Part shown: piece after piece, positions 1 to 5,947 of the stretch
How positions within the stretch are numbered: the stretch's first letter is position 1
Layout of the letters: each line of letters starts with the position of its first letter
From: Alphaproteobacteria bacterium
GTDB taxonomy: Bacteria > Pseudomonadota > Alphaproteobacteria > Micropepsales > Micropepsaceae
DNA length: 8,728 nt
Direction: 5' to 3'
NCBI GenBank assembly: GCA_019508105.1
Contig: JAEKMB010000178.1
Coordinates: 1-8,728, forward strand
The notes under the pieces: generated by a model
Databases searched by the model: none
What the model saw: the letters and a program-made list of their open reading frames with translations, nothing else
Told to the model about the DNA's origin: nothing
Program-made: the position numbers and the translations under genes

Positions 1-690
1 GCCGGCACGGTGTTCGTGCTCTATGCCACCATTCTCAAAGACGTGCTGCCGGGTGCGCTGGGTCATCTGCTGGTGGCCTCGCTAATGTCGCTGCCGGCAG
101 GCGTGCTGATCGCGCGCCTGATGGTGCCGGGGGCCGCCGATACCGATCTCAGCGCGCAGGAGGAGAGCGTGCATTATCGCTCCACCATGGATGCGATGGC
201 GCAAGGCACCGAGGACGGGCTCAAAATCTATCTGCAGATTCTGGCCATGCTGATTGTGATGACCTCGCTGATGGCGCTGGCCAATATCATCCTGGGGCAT
301 CTGCCGGATGTGAGCGGCACGCCGCTGACCCTGGAACGCATGCTGGGCTGGCTGTTCGCGCCCTTTGTCTGGCTGCTCGGCGTGCCGGCCGCCCAGGCCG
401 GCGCGGCTGGCGGGCTGATGGGCATCAAGATCATTCTCACCGAGCTGGTGGCCTATTTGCGGTTGGCGGCGTTGCCGGCGGGAACCCTGGATGCGCGCAG
501 CACCCAGATCATGGTCTATGCCATGTGCGGCTTCGCCAACTTCGCCAGTGTCGGCATCCTGATCGCCGGCATGAGCGCCCTGATCCCGGAACGGCGCAAT
601 GAAGTGGTGTCCTTGTCGCTGAAGGCGCTGGTGGCGGGAACCATGGCCAGTAGCCTCACCGGCGCCATGATCGGGTTGCTGCCCTTTTGA
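1..690 (+). CDS. NupC/CNT-family nucleoside transporter, C-terminal part (5' end outside window)
   Basis: Inner-membrane symporter of the concentrative nucleoside transporter family, which imports nucleosides with H+ or Na+. The frame is open from base 1, so 229 residues of the C-terminal half are present (a full protein is about 400). Visible family signs are the segment ending ARLMVP, then a cytoplasmic stretch followed by the hydrophobic core. The hallmark G-x-K-x3-(N)EFVAY appears as GIKIILTELVAY (bases 424-459), and FANFAS lies at bases 526-543. In the Vibrio CNT structure the Glu of the first motif and the Asn and Ser of the second contact the nucleoside; all three are kept here. The Asn before the Glu is Thr, a departure from the usual motif. 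The protein ends in a hydrophobic tail, as in homologues. The next gene starts 52 bases downstream on the same strand, so they may be co-transcribed. The substrate range cannot be read from this part. Confidence 0.93.
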   Translation, partial: AGTVFVLYATILKDVLPGALGHLLVASLMSLPAGVLIARLMVPGAADTDLSAQEESVHYRSTMDAMAQGTEDGLKIYLQILAMLIVMTSLMALANIILGHLPDVSGTPLTLERMLGWLFAPFVWLLGVPAAQAGAAGGLMGIKIILTELVAYLRLAALPAGTLDARSTQIMVYAMCGFANFASVGILIAGMSALIPERRNEVVSLSLKALVAGTMASSLTGAMIGLLPF

Positions 691-742
691 GGGCGGCATA
701 CACTCTCCTGCATGGCGAAAACCTGTTCTGCCGGAGCGTGAT

Positions 743-1678
743 GTGCGCTGCCGGCTGTTCTTTGTACTGATGCTGCTGGCCGGATGCGCGCCCGATTTTG
801 CGCCGGCCGGCGATGCGCGGCAGGCGCCGGTGATCGGCGAGGAGATGCTGGTGGCGCGTGACGGAGCTGAACTGCCGCTGCGCCGCTGGGAGGCGGACGG
901 CAAGCCGCGCGCCGTGATCGTGGCGCTGCACGGCATGAGCGATTATTCCCATGCCTTCGAGATGCCCGGCAAGGTCTGGGCAAAGGAAGGCATCACCACC
1001 CTTGCCTATGACCAGCGGGGTTTTGGCCGCAGCGAGCATCCCGGCATCTGGTCGGGAGCGGAGACCATGCGCAGCGACCTCAGCGACGCGGTAGCGGCCG
1101 CGCGTGCGCGCTATCCCGGCGCGCCGGTTTATGCCCTGGGCGAAAGCATGGGCGGGGCGGTGGTGCTGACGGCGCTGGCATCGGCCAATCCTCCCGCGGT
1201 CGATGGCGTGATCCTGGTGGCGCCTGCCGTATGGTCGCGGGGCGACATGCCCTTCCTGTATCGCACTGCCTTGTTCCTGGGCGCGCATCTGCTGCCCGGC
1301 ATGATCCTGTCCAACAATGCCGCCGGCCGGGTGGTCAAGATCGTGCCCTCCGACAACATCCCCATGCTGATCGCGCTGGGCAAGGATCCGCTGTTCCAGA
1401 AAAGAACCCGCACCGACACCCTGTTCGGGCTGGTCAACCTGATGGACGAGGCCCGCACCGCGCCGCAGCGGATCACGGCCGCGCCGCCGATCCTGTTTCT
1501 CTATGGCGCCCATGACCAGATCATTCCATCGGCGCCGACCGAGGCGGTGATCGCCGGCCTTGGGTCCAAGGCCATGGTCAAAAAATATGAGCATGGCTGG
1601 CACATGCTGCTTCGAGACCTGGAGGGGGAACAGGTGGACCAGGATGTGGCGGACTGGGTTTTGGGACGGAAACCCTGA
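743..1678 (+). CDS. Alpha/beta hydrolase, monoacylglycerol-lipase-like, predicted lipoprotein
   Basis: Serine hydrolase of the alpha/beta fold (Hydrolase_4 / lysophospholipase group), 311 residues. The N-terminus is a short basic and hydrophobic signal ending in the lipobox LAGC, with Cys15 as predicted lipidation site, so it is probably membrane-anchored outside the cytoplasm. The oxyanion-side motif LHGMSDYSH is at residues 62-70 and the nucleophile elbow GESMG at 133-137 (Ser135). The likely acid is Asp258 in YGAHDQIIP. The likely catalytic His is His287 in YEHGWHMLL, aligned with the His of human monoacylglycerol lipase. The cap region lies roughly at 165-245. The start is GTG at 743, with GGAG at 733-736 six bases upstream; the ATG at 741 is in another frame. 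The natural substrate is unknown: a short- or medium-chain acyl ester or monoglyceride is the family expectation, not something the sequence proves. Confidence 0.9.
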   Translation: MRCRLFFVLMLLAGCAPDFAPAGDARQAPVIGEEMLVARDGAELPLRRWEADGKPRAVIVALHGMSDYSHAFEMPGKVWAKEGITTLAYDQRGFGRSEHPGIWSGAETMRSDLSDAVAAARARYPGAPVYALGESMGGAVVLTALASANPPAVDGVILVAPAVWSRGDMPFLYRTALFLGAHLLPGMILSNNAAGRVVKIVPSDNIPMLIALGKDPLFQKRTRTDTLFGLVNLMDEARTAPQRITAAPPILFLYGAHDQIIPSAPTEAVIAGLGSKAMVKKYEHGWHMLLRDLEGEQVDQDVADWVLGRKP

Positions 1679-1696
1679 GGCTTCCTGGCCGTTATG

Positions 1697-1718
1697 ACTC
1701 CTGAACCCTTTCAGGAGT
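1697..1718 (+). promoter_or_regulatory. Hairpin masking the Shine-Dalgarno of the 61-aa gene
   Basis: A perfect 9-bp inverted repeat, ACTCCTGAA (1697-1705) and TTCAGGAGT (1710-1718), with the 4-base loop CCCT. The 3' arm contains the AGGAG (1713-1717) that serves the ATG at 1727, so in mRNA the ribosome-binding site would be paired with an anti-Shine-Dalgarno-like strand. No T-run follows, so it is unlikely to be a rho-independent terminator for the upstream hydrolase. It could act as a translational switch (for example temperature-sensitive opening) or only as a 3' end for the hydrolase mRNA. The pairing is directly visible; the regulatory role is inference. Confidence 0.5.
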
Positions 1719-1726
1719 GCCGGAAA

Positions 1727-1912
1727 ATGGCCAATACCAACCAAAACGACCTGCGCAACGGCAAGCCGGGCGGTGACGCCATCACCAACACCAAAATGCC
1801 GGGGCATACCGATCAGGCCATGCCGACCACACCCAGCAATGAACACGCGGTCAATCCCGGGGTCGGCAGCAAGGCCAGCGTCGCCGAGGGCCAAGTCACG
1901 AAGTCCAACTAG
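1727..1912 (+). CDS. Small hydrophilic protein of unknown function (61 aa)
   Basis: I do not recognise this gene. The frame is open from 1694, but the ATG at 1727 is preferred because AGGAG at 1713-1717 sits 9 bases before it, and the frame's first ATG (1694) lies upstream of the hairpin with no such site. The 61-residue product begins MANTNQNDLRNGKPGG and is rich in Asn, Gly, Thr, Pro, Lys and Ser. It has no hydrophobic segment, no signal peptide and no Cys, so it looks intrinsically disordered and cytoplasmic. It sits between the hydrolase and gcdH and is followed by hairpins and a terminator-like structure, suggesting its own short transcript or the end of the hydrolase transcript. The composition recalls small stress-related hydrophilic proteins, but no family motif is visible. 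It is supported mainly by the ribosome-binding site and clear gene boundaries. Confidence 0.6.
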   Translation: MANTNQNDLRNGKPGGDAITNTKMPGHTDQAMPTTPSNEHAVNPGVGSKASVAEGQVTKSN

Positions 1913-1928
1913 CCCGAACAGGCTAAGT

Positions 1929-1943
1929 CCGCCCTTTGGGCGG
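1929..1943 (+). other. GC-rich hairpin after the 61-aa gene
   Basis: Perfect 6-bp inverted repeat CCGCCC (1929-1934) / GGGCGG (1938-1943) with a TTT loop. A weaker 5-bp hairpin TAGCC (1910-1914) / GGCTA (1921-1925) overlaps the stop codon just before it. Neither has a T-run. Together with the structure at 1971-2000 they form a run of three hairpins between the small gene and gcdH, plausibly 3'-end stabilising or terminating structures. Confidence 0.4.
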
Positions 1944-1970
1944 CACGGGGATGGCGATATGCTTTCCAGG

Positions 1971-2000
1971 CGGGGAAGCATTTCGCCTCCCCGTTTTGTT
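1971..2000 (+). terminator. Rho-independent terminator-like hairpin just before gcdH
   Basis: CGGGGA (1971-1976) pairs with TCCCCG (1988-1993). An inner GC/GC pairing (1978-1979 with 1985-1986) closes the loop ATTTC. The stem is followed at once by TTTTGTTT (1994-2000 plus the next base), the classic GC-stem and T-tract arrangement on the + strand. It would end transcription from the hydrolase/small-gene side. Only 10 bases separate the T-tract from the gcdH ATG at 2011, so it could also work as a leader attenuator for gcdH. Confidence 0.6.
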
Positions 2001-2010
2001 TGGGCTGGGC

Positions 2011-3174
2011 ATGACGCAGGCCGCCTTCGACTGGGCCGATCCTTTGCTGCTGGAAGCCTCGCTGCGCGAGGAGGAAAAGCTGGTGCGCGATACCGCGCGC
2101 GGCTTTGCGCAAGGCCGACTGATGCCGCGGATCCAGGACATGCATCGCGATGAAAGCTTTGATCCCGGTATCTTGCGGGAGATGGGCGCGCTGGGATTGC
2201 TCGGCAGCACCCAGGAAGAATTTGGCGGCGTCTCGCCCGTCGCCTATGGCCTGATCGCGCGCGAGGTCGAGCGGGTGGATTCGGCCTTCCGCTCCTCGCT
2301 GTCGGTGCAGTCCAGCCTGGTGATGCATCCCATTCATGCCTTTGGCAGTGCGGCGCAAAAGAAAAAATATCTGCCCAGGCTGGGATCGGGCGAATGGATC
2401 GGCTGCTTCGGCCTGACCGAACCGGAAGCCGGCTCGGATCCCGGCGCCCTGCAAAGCCGCGCCATCCAAACACCGGACGGGTTTGTCCTGAACGGCAGCA
2501 AGAGCTGGATCACCCATGCGCCGGTGGCGGATGTGCTGCTGGTATGGGCCAAGCTGGAGGGCCGCCTGCGCGGCTTTATCCTGGAGCGCGGCGACGCTGG
2601 GCTCACCACACCCAAGATCGAGGGCAAGTTTTCCTTACGCGCCTCCGTCACCGGCCAGATCGCCATGAACGATGTCGCGATTCCGCTGGACCGCATGTTG
2701 CCCGATGCCGACGGGCTCAAGGCGCCCTTCGCCTGTCTCAATCATGCCCGCCACGGCATCGCCTGGGGCGCCATGGGGGCGGCGGAATTCTGCTGGCATG
2801 CGGCGCGCAGTTATGGGCTGGAGCGCAAGCAGTTCGGCCGACCCTTGGCCGCCAACCAGCTTTATCAAAAAAAACTGGCCGACATGCAGACCGAAATCAC
2901 CCTGGGCCTGACTGCCTGCCTGCAGGCCGGGCGGCTGATGGAGCAGGGCAAGCTGGCATCCGAGGCCATCAGCCTGCTCAAGCGCAACAATGCCGGCAAG
3001 GCGCTGGACATCGCCCGTGCCGCCCGCGACATGCATGGCGGCAATGGCGTGGCCGATGACTATCATGTGGTGCGCCACATGCTGAATCTGGAAGCCGTCA
3101 ATACCTATGAAGGCACCCACGACATCCATGCCCTGGTGCTGGGTCGGGCCCAGACCGGCATTTCCTCCTTCTAA
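2011..3174 (+). CDS. gcdH: Glutaryl-CoA dehydrogenase
   Basis: FAD-dependent acyl-CoA dehydrogenase that oxidises and decarboxylates glutaryl-CoA to crotonyl-CoA and CO2, passing electrons to ETF; it acts in lysine, hydroxylysine and tryptophan breakdown. The 387 residues follow the bacterial and human GCDH pattern almost block for block. [20 protein letters not shown] (84-103) is the glutarate-binding region, [12 protein letters not shown] (132-143) the flavin-side motif and [11 protein letters not shown] the central sheet. [11 protein letters not shown] and ARDMHGGNG lie in the C-terminal helical domain. [12 protein letters not shown] carries the catalytic base Glu367, equivalent to human Glu370. 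The frame is open from TTG 1936, but homologues begin MT.AAF.W.DP, which matches the ATG at 2011; the upstream extension would run through the terminator-like hairpin. There is no strong Shine-Dalgarno before 2011. The loop after LGLLG is slightly shorter than usual. A palindromic repeat starts 3 bases after the stop. Confidence 0.96.
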   Translation: MTQAAFDWADPLLLEASLREEEKLVRDTARGFAQGRLMPRIQDMHRDESFDPGILREMGALGLLGSTQEEFGGVSPVAYGLIAREVERVDSAFRSSLSVQSSLVMHPIHAFGSAAQKKKYLPRLGSGEWIGCFGLTEPEAGSDPGALQSRAIQTPDGFVLNGSKSWITHAPVADVLLVWAKLEGRLRGFILERGDAGLTTPKIEGKFSLRASVTGQIAMNDVAIPLDRMLPDADGLKAPFACLNHARHGIAWGAMGAAEFCWHAARSYGLERKQFGRPLAANQLYQKKLADMQTEITLGLTACLQAGRLMEQGKLASEAISLLKRNNAGKALDIARAARDMHGGNGVADDYHVVRHMLNLEAVNTYEGTHDIHALVLGRAQTGISSF

Positions 3175-3176
3175 CT

Positions 3177-3232
3177 TGTCATGGCCGGGCAGCGAGACCG
3201 CGAAGCGGTCGAAGCGCGACCCGGCCACCCAG
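3177..3232 (+). repeat. Palindromic intergenic element, copy 1 (after gcdH)
   Basis: A 56-base element with ends TGTCATGGCC (3177-3186) and GGCCACCCAG (3223-3232). The outer stem TGGCCGGG (3182-3189) pairs with CCCGGCCA (3220-3227). An inner hairpin GACCGC (3196-3201) / GCGGTC (3205-3210) has a GAA loop. It begins 3 bases after the gcdH stop, suggesting an mRNA 3'-end or terminator-like role. Its ends match the two elements at 4501-4664, which defines a repeat family inside this window. Confidence 0.75.
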
Positions 3233-3318
3233 AGTTCGCTCAGTCATGGCAGGACATCGAATCTCTGGCGGCAGACCAGTTTTGCGGGCATAAAGCCCTC
3301 GATTTCACGAGTCTTTCC

Positions 3319-4494
3319 ATGAATCTGGCTTCACCGCGCGTCGTCAATGTCAGGGATTTGCGCCGCCTGGCGCGCGCCCGCCTGCCCGATGGCGTGTTCG
3401 ACTATCTGGATGGCGCCGCGGATGAGGAGGTGACGCTCAAGGACAGCGAGCGCGCCTTCAAGGAAGTGTTTTTCAAGCCGCGCTTCGCTGTGGCGACGCC
3501 GTCCTGCGATCTCAGCGTGACGGTGCTGGGTCAGAAGCTGGAGCTGCCGTTCCTGCTGGCGCCGATCGGCTATTCGCGGCTGATGCATCCGCGCGGGGAA
3601 TTGGCGGCCTCGAAGGCGGCGGGCAATAACGGCACCGCCTATATCCTTTCCACCATGTCGGGCCACCGGATCGAAGACGTGAAAGCGGAATCAAACGGCC
3701 CCACCTTTTATCAATTGTATCTGGCTGGCGGACGCGGCGCAGCGGAAGCCGCCATCGCCCGCGCCAGGGCGGCCGGCTATACCGCGCTGTTCGTCACCAT
3801 CGACACGCCGGTGGCCGGCAATCGCGAGCGCGATTTCCGCAACGGCATGAAGGAGCTGATGGGCCGGAGCCTGCTCGCCAAGGCCAAATATGTGCCCAAT
3901 ATCCTGGCGCATCCGCGCTGGCTGGCAGCTTTTCTTGCTGACGGCATGACGCAGCCTTTCCCCAACATCGTGGTGCCGGGATCGGGGCCGCTGCCGGCCA
4001 CCGATGTGGCGGCGGCGCTGGAGTCGGCGCAAGTCTCCTGGACGGATCTCAAATGGATTCGCGAGGTGTGGAACGGACCCATTGTGATGAAGGGCGTGAT
4101 GACCGCGGATGACGCCAGGCGCTCGGTGGATCACGGCGCGCAAGGCATCGTGGTCTCCACCCATGCCGGCCGCCAGCTCGATGGCGTGGCGGGAAGCTTG
4201 CGGGTGCTGCCGGGCATCCTGGAAGCGGTGGGCAGCCAGACCGAAGTGTTGTTCGACGGCGGCATCCGCCGCGGCAGCGACATGGTCAAGGCGCTGGCGA
4301 TGGGCGCGCACGCGGTGCTGCTGGGTCGCGGCTATGCCTATGGCATGGCGGCGGCCGGGGACGCGGGAATCGAGCGCGCCATCCAAATCTTCCGCGCCGA
4401 CATCATCCGCACCCTCAAGTTGCTCGGTTGCCCCAGCATCGCGGCGCTGGATTCCAGCTATATCGCCCTGCGGCCGGGATTTCGGGTCGACTAA
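3319..4494 (+). CDS. FMN-dependent alpha-hydroxy-acid dehydrogenase (LldD family)
   Basis: TIM-barrel flavoenzyme that oxidises an L-2-hydroxy acid (lactate, glycolate, mandelate or a similar substrate) to the 2-oxo acid; 391 residues, the family's usual size. Visible motifs are FDYLDGAADEE (Tyr29), LAPIGYSRLMHPRGE, FYQLY (Gln132, Tyr134), FVTIDTPVAGNRERDFRNGM (Arg169 region), IVMKGV (Lys258), STHAGRQLD with catalytic His282 and substrate Arg285, and the FMN-phosphate motifs DGGIRRG (313-319) and LLGRGYAYG (334-342). The layout resembles mycobacterial LldD2 more than E. coli LldD. The active-site loop is usually SNHGGRQLD; here it reads STHAGRQLD, so Asn-to-Thr and Gly-to-Ala changes flank the catalytic His. 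The frame is open from 3181, but that extension would translate the palindromic element, and homology begins at the ATG at 3319; its Shine-Dalgarno is weak. The substrate is not decided by the sequence, so I give no symbol. Confidence 0.9.
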   Translation: MNLASPRVVNVRDLRRLARARLPDGVFDYLDGAADEEVTLKDSERAFKEVFFKPRFAVATPSCDLSVTVLGQKLELPFLLAPIGYSRLMHPRGELAASKAAGNNGTAYILSTMSGHRIEDVKAESNGPTFYQLYLAGGRGAAEAAIARARAAGYTALFVTIDTPVAGNRERDFRNGMKELMGRSLLAKAKYVPNILAHPRWLAAFLADGMTQPFPNIVVPGSGPLPATDVAAALESAQVSWTDLKWIREVWNGPIVMKGVMTADDARRSVDHGAQGIVVSTHAGRQLDGVAGSLRVLPGILEAVGSQTEVLFDGGIRRGSDMVKALAMGAHAVLLGRGYAYGMAAAGDAGIERAIQIFRADIIRTLKLLGCPSIAALDSSYIALRPGFRVD

Positions 4495-4495
4495 T

Positions 4496-4530
4496 CTGGG
4501 TGTCATGGCCCGCAAATGCGGGCCACCCAG
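4496..4530 (+). repeat. Palindromic intergenic element, copy 2 (after the LldD-family gene)
   Basis: The conserved core TGTCATGGCCCGC (4501-4513) and GCGGGCCACCCAG (4518-4530) closes almost without a loop: TGGCCCGCA (4506-4514) pairs with TGCGGGCCA (4517-4525). CTGGGTG (4496-4502) can alternatively pair with CACCCAG (4524-4530). The core starts 6 bases after the stop of the + strand gene. It is in the same orientation as the element at 3177 and opposite to the one at 4597-4664, with which it shares two 13-base perfect inverted repeats. Confidence 0.75.
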
Positions 4531-4552
4531 GTGACACAGAGTTGGTGTCACC
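4530..4552. other. Hairpin in the convergent intergenic region
   Basis: GGTGACAC (4530-4537) and GTGTCACC (4545-4552) form a perfect 8-bp stem with a 7-base loop, directly abutting palindromic copy 2. It lies between the convergent ends of the LldD-family gene and argG, so it may help end transcription from either side. No T-tract follows, so I do not call it a rho-independent terminator. The bases after it, up to 4596, are AT-richer and hold nothing I recognise. Confidence 0.5.
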
Positions 4553-4596
4553 AATGATGCTGCGTTTCAATTGCTCGATTTCTCAAATTAATCCAA

Positions 4597-4664
4597 CTGG
4601 GTGGCCCGCACGGAGTTTACACTCCGGCCGCGCTTCGCGCGGACCGGGGTGGCGGGCCATGACA
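4597..4664 (-). repeat. Palindromic intergenic element, copy 3 (inverted, next to the argG end)
   Basis: The ends are CTGGGTGGCCCGC (4597-4609) and GCGGGCCATGACA (4652-4664), the reverse complement of the copy 2 ends. The outer stem TGGCCCGC (4602-4609) pairs with GCGGGCCA (4652-4659). Inside are two further perfect hairpins: CGGAGT/ACTCCG (4611-4616, 4621-4626) and CCGCGC/GCGCGG (4628-4633, 4637-4642). The result is a multi-branched, cruciform-capable fold. The element ends 7 bases before the argG stop codon, mirroring the position of copy 2 behind the opposite gene. Confidence 0.75.
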
Positions 4665-4671
4665 GTGAGGG

Positions 4672-5876
4672 TTACTTGTCCGACTTCCGATTGCGCATGG
4701 CGAGCGTGCGCAAACGCAACGCGTTGAGCTTGATGAAGCCCGCCGCATCCTTCTGGTCATAGGCGCCCTGGTCGTCCTCGAAGGTCACCAGCTTTTCGCT
4801 GTAGAGCGAATAGGGCGAGGAACGGCCCACCACATCACTATTGCCCTTGTAGAGCTTGAGCCGCACCGTGCCGGTGACGAATTCCTGGCTCTTGTCGATC
4901 AGGGCCTGCAGCATCTCGCGCTCGGGCGAGAACCAGAAGCCGTTATAGATCATCTCGGCATAGCGCGGCATCAGCTCATCCTTCAGATGCGCCGCCCCGC
5001 GGTCCAGAGTGAGGCTTTCCATGCCGCGATGGGCGGCCAGCAGAATGGTGCCGCCGGGGGTTTCATAGACGCCGCGCGACTTCATGCCGACAAAGCGGTT
5101 TTCCACCAGGTCCAGCCGGCCAATGCCATTGGCCTTGCCCAGCGCATTCAGCCGGGTCAGCAGCGCGGCCGGGCGTCGCCTTTCTCGAACCCGATCTCGA
5201 CATAGCTGGCCTTGTCGGGCGCATCCTCGGGCGCGATGGTGCGCATATAGACGATGCTTTCGGCCTCTTTCGACGGGTCTTCCAGCACCTTGCCCTCGGA
5301 TGAGGAGTGCAGAAGATTGGCGTCCACCGAGAAAGGCGCTTCGCCGCGCTTGTCCTTGGCGATGGGGATCTGGTTCTTCTCGGCAAACTCCAGCAATTTG
5401 GTGCGGCTGGTCAGGTCCCATTCCCGCCAGGGCGCGATCACCTTGATGCCGGGCTGCAGCGCATAATAGCCCAGCTCGAAACGCACCTGGTCATTGCCCT
5501 TGCCGGTGGCGCCGTGACACACCGCATCGGCGCCGACCTTGCGGGCGATCTCGATCTGCTTTTTGGCGATCAGCGGCCGGGCAATGGAGGTGCCCAGCAG
5601 ATAGACGCCTTCATACAGCGCATTGGCGCGGAACATGGGGAAGACGAAGTCGCGGACGAATTCCTCGCGCAGATCCTCGATGAAGATATTCTCGGGCTTG
5701 ATCCCCAGATTGACGGCCTTGGCCCGTGCCGGCTCGATCTCCTCGCCCTGCCCCAGATCGGCGGTAAAAGTGACGACTTCGGCGCCATAATCGGTCTGCA
5801 GCCATTTCAAAATGACAGACGTGTCCAGCCCGCCGGAATAGGCGAGGACGACCTTCTTGATGTCTTTCTTGGCCAC
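4672..5876 (-). pseudogene. argG: Argininosuccinate synthase, disrupted by a frameshift
   Basis: ArgG joins citrulline and aspartate using ATP in arginine biosynthesis (cytoplasmic). The first frame (5876 down to 5157) gives 235 well-matched residues from [10 protein letters not shown] through the ATP-pyrophosphatase loop AYSGGLDTS (12-20) and [15 protein letters not shown] to EIGFEKGDA, then four wrong residues and a stop. The homology resumes at base 5172 in the -1 frame as [18 protein letters not shown] and runs 166 residues to the TAA at 4672-4674, including [22 protein letters not shown]. Homologues have about nine residues between GDA and SPAALL that are missing here, so about 28 nt (nine codons plus one base) appear lost; 235+9+166 = 410 fits the family length. 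The start is GTG, with AGGGG (5886-5890) 9 bases upstream. Either a true pseudogene or an assembly/sequencing error; apart from the junction both parts look fully conserved, which favours a recent event or an error. Confidence 0.88.
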
Positions 5877-5902
5877 GACGGAAAACCCCTGAAAACGCCG
5901 GG

Positions 5903-5930
5903 ACTATAGGGGGAAAGGCAGCGAAATCTA
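5903..5930 (-). promoter_or_regulatory. Possible argG promoter
   Basis: On the - strand TATAGT (5908-5903) resembles a -10 box and TAGATT (5930-5925) lies 16 bases upstream as a weak -35, three of six matches to TTGACA. It is placed 27 bases before the argG GTG, inside the 71-base gap after the TPR gene. A 6-bp inverted repeat GCGAAA/TTTCGC (5921-5926, 5935-5940) overlaps the -35. No other promoter-like site is evident in the gap. Prediction only. Confidence 0.35.
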
Positions 5931-5947
5931 GCTCTTTCGCAAGGTGC

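Noticed and set aside
1936..2010. Longer N-terminus for gcdH from TTG 1936 or ATG 1951
   Set aside because: The extension would translate the terminator-like hairpin, and homologues start at the MT.AAF.W.DP block that begins at 2011.
656..2473. 605-residue open frame on the - strand opposite the hydrolase, small gene and gcdH
   Set aside because: It is antisense to three better-supported genes, is rich in Arg, Pro, Ala and Gly with no recognisable domain, and is the usual by-product of high-GC coding sequence.
3181..3318. 46-residue N-terminal extension of the LldD-family protein
   Set aside because: It encodes the palindromic repeat and matches nothing in the family; the homology begins at 3319.
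2011..4494. gcdH plus LldD-family gene as a dedicated lysine/2-hydroxyglutarate pathway
   Set aside because: Known L-2-hydroxyglutarate oxidation uses the unrelated LhgO; adjacency alone, with a repeat element between the genes, does not support a shared pathway.
5160..5180. Programmed ribosomal frameshift in argG
   Set aside because: No slippery heptamer is evident and conserved residues are missing at the junction, so deletion or sequence error explains it better.
5307..5909. 200-residue open frame on the + strand opposite argG
   Set aside because: It mirrors the conserved argG coding strand and shows no motif of its own.
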